Source: Flavobacterium sp. 102 (GTDB taxonomy: Bacteria > Bacteroidota > Bacteroidia > Flavobacteriales > Flavobacteriaceae). From it: a DNA stretch of 64,000 bases. Each line of letters opens with the position of its first letter. Position 1 is the first letter of the stretch. Location: the NCBI RefSeq assembly GCF_003634615.1, contig NZ_RBKX01000001.1, forward strand, positions 2,294,001 through 2,358,000. The letters run 5' to 3'. Positions 16,801 to 24,335 of this stretch are shown here, piece after piece. The notes beneath the pieces were generated by a model. The model was given only the letters and a program-made list of their open reading frames with translations, was not told where the DNA came from and made no database searches. A program made the position numbers and the translations under genes.

Positions 16801-19621
16801 AAACTTGAGTTAAGTTAACAGTTGCTAAAGTTGCAGTATTACCGTTTAAGGTATCATTTGCCAATACGTTAGTCAAAGACTGACCACCATTAGCACCAAC
16901 AATAGGAGCCCCGGCATCATTGACCGCATCGATAATAGGTCTAGTAACTGTAATTGTTACAGTAGCTGAGTCACAATTACTATTGTTATTTATTTCACAA
17001 ATTTGATAAACTATGGTATATACACCAGCTGGGGTTCCCGGAGGTACAGAAACTTGTCCGGTTGTAGTATTAATAACAGGTACAGGATTACTTCCGATTG
17101 AAGTCGCAGGAGTAACTACAGTTATGGTTACCTGACTTATAAGAGCAGCAACACCATTTACAGTATCAGTACCATTGCCATTATTACTTAAAACATTGCC
17201 GATATTTGTATTTCCAGTTGTCCCGTTTCCACCATTCAAAGTATCATCTTGAGCTATGATTTGAGGACATTTTGAAATCGTGAAAGGAAAATTACAACCA
17301 TTTCCACCACCTGCTGGAACAGCAAAATAATTAATGGTTGAACCTGCAACAAGAGGAATTGGATTACTGTCAGAATATTGTATTGAATTAATAGTTACCG
17401 GGAATTCATTGTAAAATAATGAACCTGGTGGAAAATTTGAAGCAATTTCAGAAGTACCAACTGAAGTGTTAGAGCTACAATAAGTGAAATTTCTAACAAT
17501 GTTGGTGTTAGGACAGTTTTCAGAAACATAACTAGCACCATTAATTCCAACGTTTATTGGAGTAGGTATTGGTTCTCCGACGCAACTTCCATTTGAAGTA
17601 TAACCTTGAATCAAGTTTGAGTTGTTTAACGCTACAGAGGTTGTATTACCGATACCTGTAGAGTTTCCATTTATTGCAATCAAGCTTGAACAACTTGAAT
17701 TGTTTAAAATTGAACAATCTGTTGTGGCTTTTAATCTAAATGTTAATCTAGCCAATACAGTATTGCTATTAGCAGGTAAAACAAGTGTTCCAAAATCCCA
17801 TACAAGCGATCCTGTTACACCTAAACTAGGGTTAAAGGAAATATTGTTTGGAGTTGGAGTGTTTTGTGGACTAAACACGATACCGGAGGCACTTCCTGCA
17901 ACATAAGTTGCGTTGTAAGGAATAGGAATAATTAATTTATAATTATTTATTGCTTCACTACCAATATTTTTTATGTCAACACTAAATCCGGCCTCTTGTC
18001 CAGGCTGAAGCGAGTATGGTTGTACAGCAGGCGCACCATTCATAGTTGTTGCTGTAATAAGCCCTTCAACTTCTGGAACATAAGCATCAACAGACATTGC
18101 AATCGTAAATATAGAGTAGGTATCTGAAGTGGTCCCATACCTAAAATTGGTAGATGTCTGATTATTTCCAATGATAGAATTTCCTGTATTTGGAATGTCA
18201 ATCATGGCAATATCTATTCCGGTATTGTTTACTAAATTAGGATTTCTGGTTCCTCCTACATTGATGGAGGAGTTAAAGAAATTCCCTGTGGCATTGCCTG
18301 TATGACTTAAATTAGTATAGTTAGTAGTGTTTAAATTTCTAATTCTGAAATAGTCACCTGTAAAACTAACATCACCTTCACTTGCCATTACACCAAGCTT
18401 CATTCCTACATTTCCGGTTTGAACTGTGTTGAAACCTGAAACCGGTAAATCAAAACCAGATGTATTGGTTGAGGCTACATATGCATAACCATCAAAGATT
18501 GTTACATCTCTCCATCTCATTTTGCTGTTTTCATAGACAACAATAATTCCCCATCCACCTGAGTATCCAGTTCCACCAACATTACCTTCTAATAATGCCA
18601 TGTCAGCCACAGTGTATTGTCCTATGCCGTTTGTTCTTACATAATCGGTAATTTCAGCATAAGCTGAATAAATATCATCATCACTTCCTGACGGATAGTA
18701 AATGTCATTCGTTGAAGCAGTGATTTGAGTATAACCAGAAGCTGTAGGTCCTTTCAAGGAAACTACTCTTTTATTGAATGCTTTTGTAATATTACTAAAA
18801 ACAGTTGTTGTACCTGAAACATTGACATCAGCATTTGAAAAGTTTTGAGTATCAGTTGTCCCTAGATTAGTCCCTGCATTACGGATTAACTTTTTTATTG
18901 TTAAAGTAACAGTACCATCCGTTATTACATAGGGAGAATTAAGTGTTGCCTCAGTTCCAGATCCGTTTACAGTCACAGGGATATTTACAGAGCTACCACC
19001 GTTCACTGATAAAGTAACTCTATTGGTAGCAGAACTGTTGAAAAAGCTGAAAGCATAAGTATTACCGTTCCCTGAGAAAGTATAAATAGGGTGACGATTT
19101 CCATTAGACCCACCACGTGTCACAGAAAGTGAGTAGTTGGTGTTGTTAATATTTTGATTGTGAATTACATTCAAATTATTGTTAATTGATTGCGTACCTG
19201 TTGCTACTTGTTTGGTAACATTGAAAGTGCTGTTTGAGGATGACTTTCCAGTCCAATACAAACCTGCATAAACAATATTCGAACATGATGGAATAGCACC
19301 ATTTTCTGATGACAATGTCAAAGTAGAGGATGACGAGTTGAATGTATTAGGATCTCCATCAATATCAACATAGGTCATAAACTGGCCATTGTTGTTTGTG
19401 GTTGCACCATAATTTTGCGGCGTCAAATTGGTGTTACCCAACATGGTAAAGTCACCTTTCACATTATAAATCTTTTTGGTTGGAGTATATTGTGAAGTTC
19501 TTTGGGTAAAAGCTTTTTTAACCTGAGCATTGACATTACTGGTTACTCCTAACAGAAATACCATAATCACAATAGCGTAATTCAGTTTAAAATTTGTTTT
19601 TGGGATGTATAAATTCTTCAT
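7874..19621 (-). CDS. Giant SprB-like cell-surface adhesin, T9SS type B sorting domain
   Basis: A 3915-aa secreted protein. The signal peptide is about residues 1-33 (ending SNVNAQ). A non-repetitive N-terminal head of about 500 residues is followed by a DUF11-like sandwich (about 530-640). Next come roughly 99-aa repeats (about 790-1290, with motif NDTLNG), eleven 90-aa repeats (about 1290-2280), an 80-aa spacer and fifteen 80-aa repeats (about 2360-3560). More divergent HYR-like units follow, then the gliding-motility-type C-terminal domain in the last ~90 residues (HNAFTPNGDSFNQFF, VQIYNRWGVLVYE). That domain marks export by T9SS. Each tandem unit carries four cysteines, probably two disulfides. 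The overall plan is that of SprB, the mobile gliding adhesin, but length and repeats differ, so I do not give the gene name. I start at ATG 19621 (MKNLYIPKTNF). It is second in an operon, 20 bases after a small secreted protein gene. Confidence 0.9.
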   Translation of the reverse strand: MKNLYIPKTNFKLNYAIVIMVFLLGVTSNVNAQVKKAFTQRTSQYTPTKKIYNVKGDFTMLGNTNLTPQNYGATTNNNGQFMTYVDIDGDPNTFNSSSSTLTLSSENGAIPSCSNIVYAGLYWTGKSSSNSTFNVTKQVATGTQSINNNLNVIHNQNINNTNYSLSVTRGGSNGNRHPIYTFSGNGNTYAFSFFNSSATNRVTLSVNGGSSVNIPVTVNGSGTEATLNSPYVITDGTVTLTIKKLIRNAGTNLGTTDTQNFSNADVNVSGTTTVFSNITKAFNKRVVSLKGPTASGYTQITASTNDIYYPSGSDDDIYSAYAEITDYVRTNGIGQYTVADMALLEGNVGGTGYSGGWGIIVVYENSKMRWRDVTIFDGYAYVASTNTSGFDLPVSGFNTVQTGNVGMKLGVMASEGDVSFTGDYFRIRNLNTTNYTNLSHTGNATGNFFNSSINVGGTRNPNLVNNTGIDIAMIDIPNTGNSIIGNNQTSTNFRYGTTSDTYSIFTIAMSVDAYVPEVEGLITATTMNGAPAVQPYSLQPGQEAGFSVDIKNIGSEAINNYKLIIPIPYNATYVAGSASGIVFSPQNTPTPNNISFNPSLGVTGSLVWDFGTLVLPANSNTVLARLTFRLKATTDCSILNNSSCSSLIAINGNSTGIGNTTSVALNNSNLIQGYTSNGSCVGEPIPTPINVGINGASYVSENCPNTNIVRNFTYCSSNTSVGTSEIASNFPPGSLFYNEFPVTINSIQYSDSNPIPLVAGSTINYFAVPAGGGNGCNFPFTISKCPQIIAQDDTLNGGNGTTGNTNIGNVLSNNGNGTDTVNGVAALISQVTITVVTPATSIGSNPVPVINTTTGQVSVPPGTPAGVYTIVYQICEINNNSNCDSATVTITVTRPIIDAVNDAGAPIVGANGGQSLTNVLANDTLNGNTATLATVNLTQVSTTNSGVTLNPLDGSVNVAPGTPSGSYTVTYQICEKINPTNCDTAIVTVNVTNAPINAVDDNGTPIVGAVGGQSVANVLVNDTLNGNPATLSNVILTQVSTTNPGVTLNTTTGAVNVAPGTPSGSYTLTYQICETLNPTNCDTAIVTVNVTNAPINAVDDNGTPIVGAVGGQSVANVLVNDTLNGNPATLSNVILTQVSTTNPGVTLNTTTGAVNVAPGTPSGSYTLTYQICETLNPTNCDTAIVTVNVTNAPINAVDDIYKDIVCPTSGIIENILTNDTFNGLQVSLTDVNLNVISGNSSVISISNNGNLVIAVGASCGDYVLTYEICEKLNPTNCDTATVTVSITDNTAPTWTTAAAALDATVECSDAAALATAQAQFPVATDLCDTDVTNIVKSTGQFVASSTCANAGSYTNTWTVTDACGNTSAVFTQTINVVDTTAPTWTTAAAALNATVECSDAAALATAQAQFPVATDLCDTDVTNIVKSAGQFVASSTCANAGSYTNTWTVTDACGNTSAVFTQTINVVDTTAPTWTTAAASLDATVECSDAAALATAQAQFPVATDLCDTDVTNIVKSAGQFVASSTCANAGSYTNTWTVTDACGNTSAVFTQTINVVDTTAPTWTTAAASLDATVECSDAAALATAQAQFPVATDLCDTDVTNIVKSAGQFVASSTCANAGSYTNTWTVTDACGNTSAVFTQTINVVDTTAPTWTTAAASLDATVECSDAAALATAQAQFPVATDLCDTDVTNIVKSAGQFVASSTCANAGSYTNTWTVTDACGNTSAVFTQTINVVDTTAPTWTTAAASLDATVECSDAAALATAQAQFPVATDLCDTDVTNIVKSAGQFVASSTCANAGSYTNTWTVTDACGNTSAVFTQTINVVDTTAPTWTTAAASLDATVECSDAAALATAQAQFPVATDLCDTDVTNIVKSAGQFVASSTCANAGSYTNTWTVTDACGNTSAVFTQTINVVDTTAPTWTTAAASLDATVECSDAAALATAQAQFPVATDLCDTDVTNIVKSAGQFVASSTCANAGSYTNTWTVTDACGNTSAVFTQTINVVDTTAPTWTTAAASLDATVECSDAAALATAQAQFPVATDLCDTDVTNIVKSAGQFVASSTCANAGSYTNTWTVTDACGNTSAVFTQTINVVDTTAPTWTTAAASLDATVECSDAAALATAQAQFPVATDLCDTDVTNIVKSAGQFVASSTCANAGSYTNTWTVTDACGNTSAVFTQTINVVDTTAPTWTTAAASLDATVECSDAAALATAQAQFPVATDLCDTDVTNIVKSAGQFVASSTCANAGSYTNTWTVTDACGNTSAVFTQTINVVDTTDPVISTQASNIIVECDGEGNENALTNWLNNHGGAIASDNCSEVTWTNNFNEISGDCSAAVTVIFTATDACGNDSTTSATFTVSDTQNPIAPEAPVAVTVACEDEIPAIISLTATDNCSGVITAQGVDNVAQGECPNSFTVTRTWTFTDACDNTSSVSQIITVNDTVAPVAPEAPAAVTVACADDIPAMISLTATDNCNDAITAQGVDTVAQGDCANSFTVTRTWTFTDACDNTSSVSQIITVNDTVAPVAPEAPAAVTLACADDIPAMISLTATDNCNDAITAQGVDTVAQGECPNSFTVTRTWTFTDACDNTSSVSQIITVNDTVAPVAPEAPAAVTVACADDIPAMISLTATDNCNDAITAQGVDAITQGDCANSFTVTRTWTFTDACDNTSSVSQIITVNDTVAPVAPEAPAALTLACADDIPAMISLTATDNCNDAITAQGVDTVAQGECPNSFTVTRTWTFTDACDNTSSVSQIITVNDTVAPVAPEAPAAVTVACADDIPVMISLTATDNCNDAITAQGVDTVAQGECPNSFTVTRTWTFTDACDNTSSVSQIITVNDTVAPVAPEAPAAVTVACADDIPVMISLTATDNCNDAITAQGVDAITQGDCANSFTVTRTWTFTDACDNTSSVSQIITVNDTVAPVAPEAPAALTLACADDIPAMISLTATDNCNDAITAQGVDTVAQGECPNSFTVTRTWTFTDACDNTSSVSQIITVNDTVAPVAPEAPAAVTVACADDIPVMISLTATDNCNDAITAQGVDTVAQGECPNSFTVTRTWTFTDACDNTSSVSQIITVNDTVAPVAPEAPAAVTVACADDIPVMISLTATDNCNDAITAQGVDTVAQGECPNSFTVTRTWTFTDACDNTSSVSQIITVNDTVAPVAPEAPAAVTVACADDIPVMISLTATDNCNDAITAQGVDTVAQGECPNSFTVTRTWTFTDACDNTSSVSQIITVNDTVAPVAPEAPAAVTVACADDIPVMISLTATDNCNDAITAQGVDTVAQGECPNSFTVTRTWTFTDACENTSSVSQIITVNDTVAPVAPEAPAAVTVACADDIPVMISLTATDNCNDAITAQGVDAITQGDCANSFTVTRTWTFTDACENTSSVSQVITVNDTVAPVAPEAPAAVTVTCTEDIPAMISLTATDNCNDAITVQGVDTVAQGDCANSFTVTRTWTFTDACDNTSSVSQIITVNDTVAPVTPEAPAAITVTCANDVPAMITLTATDNCDVAITVQGVDTITQGDCANSFMVTRTWTFTDACDNTSSVSQIITVNDTVDPTFVDLAPADTTASCDNIPSPAVLTAIDNCSAATVTMSQTTIQGNCPSNYQLVRTWTATDACGNTATAVQTITVSDTVGPVSNTPLLVKADATCDNIPAPQNIVFTDNCSEVGTPVFTETQSEVVNGVYTITRTWVVSDACGNLSQTYTQNVYVSQIAEVITLPSVQLSNGDDVNTSLNSLLPQGVEGGTWTNVDNVGGFDSINNTFNPLGIEPGEYLFSYSINDGPCPTRYEVLIIIGGVGPCEAIIIHNAFTPNGDSFNQFFNIENIEDIACYPTNNVQIYNRWGVLVYETKNYDNNTRRFEGISEGRTTISRSEELPTGTYFYIIEWKTSEGNSVTKDGYLYLTR
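8941..12540 (-). repeat. Fifteen tandem 240-bp coding repeats (80 aa each) in the adhesin
   Basis: The sequence repeats with an exact 240-bp period. Each unit encodes 80 residues of the form DTVAPVAPEAPAA...VxCADDIP...TATDNC...TRTWTFTDACDNTSS, with four cysteines. Copies in the middle are nearly identical in DNA, while the outermost ones have diverged. Variants of two short segments (DCANS versus ECPNS; LTLACADD versus VTVACADD) recur every 720 bp, indicating duplication of three units at once: 10501-11020 closely matches 11221-11740. Confidence 0.95.
12781..15750 (-). repeat. Eleven tandem 270-bp coding repeats (90 aa each) in the adhesin
   Basis: An exact 270-bp period, eleven copies, visibly almost identical at the DNA level; only a few single-base changes are seen (for example aaagcagcc versus aaagccgcc). 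Each unit encodes 90 residues beginning TTAPTWTTAAA, with cysteines in VECSD, DLCDTD, STCAN and DACGN. Divergence is concentrated in the last copies near 15420-15750 (plus-strand order), which encode the start of the block. The uniformity implies recent expansion or gene conversion. Confidence 0.95.
16025..16920 (-). repeat. Three tandem ~297-bp coding repeats (about 99 aa each)
   Basis: Two units of 297 bp (about 16025-16321 and 16322-16618) are nearly identical, and a third (to about 16920) is clearly related but diverged. They encode DDNGTPIVGAxGGQSxANVLxNDTLNG followed by a beta-rich segment ending in VTVNVTNAPI. The pattern resembles cadherin-like or VCBS-like beta-sandwich repeats. Confidence 0.85.
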
Positions 19622-19641
19622 AATGATTATTTTTATCAATA

Positions 19642-20190
19642 TTATTGATTGTTGTCGCCTTTCTGAACTTTATAAAAAATCATGTACTTTTCATTTTCTC
19701 CAGAGATCATGTTTGAGACATTTTCACTAGTTACATCAAATGACGTAGAGAAGTATATGTATTTTAATTTTTTGAATCCTGATAGAAGGTTCAGATTGAT
19801 TGAATTATTCAACTGACTTACATTTTCTAAATTGATAGTTATGATTTCAATATTATCTTTCAATAAAATTGAATTGTTCAAGTTGTTTAAAGAATTTAAA
19901 TCCGTAAACAGATTTCTCGGCTTATCTCCATATACTTTCACCTCAGCTCCATAATAATAAATTGAGGGTTGTGTCGTGTACACTAATTCTTTAACATTTC
20001 TGACATTCAGAAGTGTGACGCTTGAAGTTGGACCAGCAACTCTTAATGATTGTGACGGAGGTGCTAAAAAAGCATCTAATTCTATCACAGAAGTTGATGA
20101 TTCATTTGCAACATCCTCAGATAAGGTTTGTGCAAACACATTTAAACTGCATAGAAAAAGCACAGTTAGGGTGATGATTTTTGATTTCAT
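19642..20190 (-). CDS. Small secreted protein of unknown function, first gene of the adhesin operon
   Basis: A 182-aa protein that I do not recognise. It has a clear signal peptide (MKSKIITLTVLFLCSLNVFA, cut before QTLSED). The mature part has a Ser-rich stretch (about 28-60), then a region rich in L, N and I with short repeating patterns (LNSLNNLNNSILL, LENVSQLNNSINLNLL) that loosely resemble leucine-rich repeats. There is no T9SS C-terminal domain and no lipobox. Its stop is 20 bases from the adhesin start, so the two are almost certainly co-transcribed. A role in export, folding or capping of the adhesin is possible but is only inference from position. Confidence 0.75.
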   Translation of the reverse strand: MKSKIITLTVLFLCSLNVFAQTLSEDVANESSTSVIELDAFLAPPSQSLRVAGPTSSVTLLNVRNVKELVYTTQPSIYYYGAEVKVYGDKPRNLFTDLNSLNNLNNSILLKDNIEIITINLENVSQLNNSINLNLLSGFKKLKYIYFSTSFDVTSENVSNMISGENEKYMIFYKVQKGDNNQ

Positions 20191-20812
20191 ACAATTAGAT
20201 TTAGTAGAATAATTTTTTTAAAAATTTAGTTTTCGGGCTTGAAGTAAAAGTTGTAGGCATATTGAAGTTATAATATTTTGGGTTATACTATTGACCGCTA
20301 AATTATATACAATGCAACAACAGACTCAATTTTCTCTACAAACAACTTGAAAACTCGATTAAATGACACTTTTCTTGCATTTTTTTCAGTTTACAATCGT
20401 TTTTTTTCGTTTTTCAACATAAATTTTTGACATGACATTTGGGGTTTTAAGGATGATTTTTTCAGTTTGATAATAGTTTAACAGTTCGAAAGTAGATTGT
20501 TTTTTTTAATTCACCAAAAAAAATATCGACAAAATGCATAAAAACATAGATAAAATACAATAATTAACTATATTATAAAGTTAATTACTACAAATATTAA
20601 TTAACAATTGATTGTTTATAATTTTTTTATGGATTTAACATTTATTTATAAAAAGTTATTTTAACTATTTTTTTATTATTCACTAAGTCATCGATAATGA
20701 GTTCATTAAAACGATTTTTTGATTCGTGTTAAAAAAATCATTTAAAATAAAAGTTAACCATAAGCTTTAAAAACTTAAATTTATGCAATCAAACAATTTG
20801 TAGTAATTAATC
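20191..20812. other. AT-rich intergenic region between adhesin operon and sixA
   Basis: These 622 bases are very AT-rich with long T and A runs, and I see no credible ORF, tRNA or terminator. Both flanking genes point outward, so the region must hold two divergent promoters; no TAnnTTTG box stands out near either start. Curved, A-tract-rich DNA of this sort could bind nucleoid proteins, but nothing specific can be shown. Confidence 0.5.
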
Positions 20813-21298
20813 ATGAAACAATTAATATTGGTTAGACATGCAAAATCCAGTTGGGACGCGCCTCTACATGATTTTGATAGGCCATTAACGGGTAGAGGTA
20901 TTCAAGATGCTCATTTGGTATCTTCGAATATCAGCAATCATCTTCCTAAAACTTTTTTAGTATGGAGTAGTGCTGCCAAACGAGCCGCTGAAACCGCTAT
21001 GATATTTGCACAGAACTTGTCATTTCCTATAGAAAGTGTCATTTTTAAAGAAGAATTGTACACTTTCGATGACAGAAAATTAGAACAAATTATAAAATCA
21101 TGCTCTAATCAATGTGACCATTTAATTGTTTTCGGACATAATGAGGCTATTACGAATTTTGTCAATAAATTTGGAAATATTATGATTGATAATGTTTCCA
21201 CTTCCGGTTTTGTTGCTATTGTATTTGATAGTGTAAGCTGGAATAACATCGAAAAAGGCACTACTAAAAAAGTTGTTTTCCCCAGAGATTTGAAATAA
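20813..21298 (+). CDS. sixA: SixA-type phosphohistidine phosphatase
   Basis: A 161-aa histidine-phosphatase-fold protein of the short SixA branch. The catalytic RHG-like motif is LVRHAKSSW with R8 and H9; the second catalytic His is in VFGHNEA (H109). Other family features are DFDRPLTGRG and SSAAKRAAETA. SixA removes phosphate from phosphohistidine in proteins such as HPt domains. The gene ends two bases before the ppk1 ATG, and the trio sixA-ppk1-ppx reads as one operon, which suggests a link between phosphohistidine turnover and polyphosphate metabolism. Confidence 0.9.
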   Translation: MKQLILVRHAKSSWDAPLHDFDRPLTGRGIQDAHLVSSNISNHLPKTFLVWSSAAKRAAETAMIFAQNLSFPIESVIFKEELYTFDDRKLEQIIKSCSNQCDHLIVFGHNEAITNFVNKFGNIMIDNVSTSGFVAIVFDSVSWNNIEKGTTKKVVFPRDLK

Positions 21299-21300
21299 TT

Positions 21301-23439
21301 ATGAGCACAGAAAATAGTTTTCGATATATAGATAGAGAAAAGAGTTGGTTGGCATTCAACGCCAGAGTATTACAAGAAGCGGCAGATGAATCCGTTCCTT
21401 TATTAGAAAGACTTAGGTTTATCGGTATTTTTTCCAATAATTTAGACGAATTTTTCCGCGTGCGATTCGCCGCTGTTCGCCGTTTGAGTTTATCCGGTGT
21501 TTCAGGCGAAAAGATATTAGGCGGGATTTCAGCCCAACAACTCGTTAAAGAAATTACCGAAATTGTAATCAAACAACAAGCAGAAAGTTTAAGAGTACTT
21601 ACCAATATTGAAAAAGAATTGGTCAAGCAAAACATCATTATTATCAATGAAGAGGAAGTTACCGGCGAACATGAAAATTTTGTGAAAGATTTTTTTATCC
21701 AAAAAGTCAGTCCTGAATTGGTGACAATTATCTTAAATGACTTAGCAGAATTCCCTTTGTTAAAAGATGCTTCGGGTTATTTGGCTGTTAAATTAGTAAT
21801 GAAAGTCGAGCAAAAACCAAAGATGCTCGGTTGGGTAAAACCCAAACCCGAAATCAGATACGCTATCATTGAAATTCCGAAAAACACAAACAGAATAGTG
21901 GAACTTCCGGACAAAGACGGTAAACAATATCTGATGTTGTTGGATGATGTTATTCGTTATAACTTGAGCAGTATATTTAATATTTTCGAATACGAAAGTA
22001 TCTCAGCACACATGATTAAAATCACTCGTGATGCGCAACTCGATATTGACAGTGATATGAGCAAAAGTATGCTCGAAAAGATTGCCTCTTCGGTAAAAGA
22101 CCGCAGAATCGGTGAACCGGTACGTTTTGTATATGACCAATCCATTGAAAAAGACACGCTTAAATTTTTCCTGAATAAACTCGAAATCGAAAAGTCCGAT
22201 GGTATAATTCCCGGCGGAAGATACCACAACCGTCGCGACTATATGAACTTCCCAAACTTAGGGAGATTTGATTTGTTATACCAACCTAAAGCACCACTTC
22301 CGGTAGAAGGTTTGTCACTCGATGGTAGTATTTTGAATAAAATTGCCAAAAAAGATTACCTGATTAACGCACCATTTCAGTCATTTTCTTATTTGATTAA
22401 ATTCCTTCGCGAAGCCGCATTGGATCCCAAAGTAACCAACATTAAAATTACTTTATACCGTTTGGCCAAAAACTCTCAAATCATCAGTTCGCTGATCAAT
22501 GCTGCTAAAAACGGAAAGAAAGTTACGGTTCAAATTGAGTTACAAGCCCGATTCGATGAAGCCAGTAATATTTCTTATGCCGAACAAATGCAACAGGAAG
22601 GAATCGAATTGATTTTTGGAATCAAAGGTTTAAAAGTGCATAGTAAAATCTGCGTCATCGATAGAGTAGAAGACGGAAAAGTGAAACGTTATGGCTTTAT
22701 TTCGACAGGAAATTTCAACGAAACTACGGCCAAAATTTATACCGATTTGACTTTGTTTACCAGTCACCAACAAATATTAAAGGACGTTTCTAAAATATTC
22801 GATTTCTTTGATGTCAATTATCGAATTCACCGATACAAACACCTGATTGTTTCACCTCATTATACACGATCCAAGTTTTATAAATTGATTGACCGCGAAA
22901 TCAATAATGCCATAACCGGCCGTCCGGCTTATATTAATTTAAAGATGAACAGTCTTTCCGATTATCCAATTATTGACAAATTATATGAAGCGAGTAATGC
23001 TGGTGTAAAAATCAAATTGCAAGTTCGAGGCATTTGTTCGTTAATTCCCGGTGTGAAAGGCATGAGTGAAAATATTGAAGCGATTAGTATAGTAGATTAT
23101 CTTTTGGAACATACGCGTTCATATATTTTCTGCAATGACGACAATCCGGAAGTCTACATTTCTTCTGCCGATTTTATGACCAGAAACCTTGATGGTCGTG
23201 TAGAAGTAACGTGTCCTATTTATGATGAAGAAATCAAAAAGCAGATAATCGATACATTTAATGTAGGTTGGAAAGGAAATGTAAAAGCCCGATTCCATTC
23301 TGAAAAATTTGAAAATAAATACAGAGTTCGCAAAGATGGAGAAGCAATTTTCCGTGCCCAATTTGAAACCTATAATTACTATCGTGACCGATTGGATTTT
23401 TGTGAAATCAAAACAAATAAACAAAGCAATAAGTTATAA
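21301..23439 (+). CDS. ppk1: Polyphosphate kinase 1
   Basis: A 712-aa enzyme that reversibly moves the terminal phosphate of ATP onto polyphosphate chains. The N domain starts with YIDREKSWLAFNARVLQEA and contains NNLDEFFRVRFAAVRR. The two PLD-like catalytic domains follow. The autophosphorylated histidine is in KVHSKICVIDR (H446), and the C2 domain has RGICSLIPGVKG and TRNLDGRVEVTCP. Full length for the family. It lies between sixA (two bases upstream) and ppx (five bases downstream), so synthesis and breakdown of polyphosphate are encoded together. Confidence 0.97.
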   Translation: MSTENSFRYIDREKSWLAFNARVLQEAADESVPLLERLRFIGIFSNNLDEFFRVRFAAVRRLSLSGVSGEKILGGISAQQLVKEITEIVIKQQAESLRVLTNIEKELVKQNIIIINEEEVTGEHENFVKDFFIQKVSPELVTIILNDLAEFPLLKDASGYLAVKLVMKVEQKPKMLGWVKPKPEIRYAIIEIPKNTNRIVELPDKDGKQYLMLLDDVIRYNLSSIFNIFEYESISAHMIKITRDAQLDIDSDMSKSMLEKIASSVKDRRIGEPVRFVYDQSIEKDTLKFFLNKLEIEKSDGIIPGGRYHNRRDYMNFPNLGRFDLLYQPKAPLPVEGLSLDGSILNKIAKKDYLINAPFQSFSYLIKFLREAALDPKVTNIKITLYRLAKNSQIISSLINAAKNGKKVTVQIELQARFDEASNISYAEQMQQEGIELIFGIKGLKVHSKICVIDRVEDGKVKRYGFISTGNFNETTAKIYTDLTLFTSHQQILKDVSKIFDFFDVNYRIHRYKHLIVSPHYTRSKFYKLIDREINNAITGRPAYINLKMNSLSDYPIIDKLYEASNAGVKIKLQVRGICSLIPGVKGMSENIEAISIVDYLLEHTRSYIFCNDDNPEVYISSADFMTRNLDGRVEVTCPIYDEEIKKQIIDTFNVGWKGNVKARFHSEKFENKYRVRKDGEAIFRAQFETYNYYRDRLDFCEIKTNKQSNKL

Positions 23440-23444
23440 AGCGA

Positions 23445-24335
23445 ATGATATCCATTAAAAAATATGCAGCCATTGATATTGGTTCCAATGCCATGCGATT
23501 GCTCATTACCAATATTGTTGAACAAAAAGACAAAGAAACGCAATTCAATAAAAGTGCCTTGATTCGGGTGCCCATTCGTCTAGGGCAAGATGCTTTTACG
23601 GTAGGCGAAATTTCAGAAGATAATATTGATAGAATGGTGGATGCCATGAAAGCATTCAAACTATTGATGAAAGTGTACAAGGTTGAAAAATACAAAGCTT
23701 GCGCCACTTCAGCAATGCGAGAAGCTTACAATGGGAAAGAAGTTGCAAACACCATTCGTGAAAAATGCGACATTGATATTGATATTATCGATGGTAAAAT
23801 TGAAGCTACCATCATCGCTTCATCCGATTTACATAGTTTCCTTAAAACAGATCAAACCTATTTATATGTAGATGTAGGTGGCGGAAGTACTGAATTCTCT
23901 TTGTTTAGTGATGGTAAAATGGTCGCGTCCAAATCTTTTAAAATTGGTACCGTTCGCATGCTGAACAATATGGTAAGCGATATCGTTTGGGAAGAAATCG
24001 AAAAATGGATTAAAGCCAACACCGCCGAATACGAAAATGTAATCCTCATCGGTTCCGGCGGTAACATTAATAAGTTGTTCAAATTGTCGGGCAAAATGCA
24101 AGACAAACCGTTGTCTTATTTATATTTAAATTCTCAATACCAATACTTGAATTCGCTAACCTACGAACAAAGAATTGCAGAATTAGCTTTAAATACCGAC
24201 CGTGCCGATGTAATCATTCCGGCGACGCGTGTGTATTTGAATGCGATGAAATGGAGTGGCGCACGTCAGTTGTTTGTGCCAAAAATTGGTTTAGCTGATG
24301 GAATTGTAAAAGCGATGTATCAAGGAACGCTTTAA
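23445..24335 (+). CDS. ppx: Exopolyphosphatase (Ppx/GppA family, short form)
   Basis: A 296-aa ASKHA-fold phosphatase. The phosphate-1 loop is AAIDIGSNAMRLLI (residues 6-19), the second loop is YVDVGGGSTEFSLF (about 140-153), and the later ILIGSGGNINKL motif completes the ATPase-like core. It is the short two-domain version common in Bacteroidota and lacks the HD-like C-terminal extension of E. coli Ppx. It releases phosphate from polyphosphate ends, or pppGpp 5'-phosphate in GppA-like members; its place after ppk1 favours polyphosphate. The stop overlaps the convergent dnaX stop by four bases. Confidence 0.92.
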   Translation: MISIKKYAAIDIGSNAMRLLITNIVEQKDKETQFNKSALIRVPIRLGQDAFTVGEISEDNIDRMVDAMKAFKLLMKVYKVEKYKACATSAMREAYNGKEVANTIREKCDIDIDIIDGKIEATIIASSDLHSFLKTDQTYLYVDVGGGSTEFSLFSDGKMVASKSFKIGTVRMLNNMVSDIVWEEIEKWIKANTAEYENVILIGSGGNINKLFKLSGKMQDKPLSYLYLNSQYQYLNSLTYEQRIAELALNTDRADVIIPATRVYLNAMKWSGARQLFVPKIGLADGIVKAMYQGTL

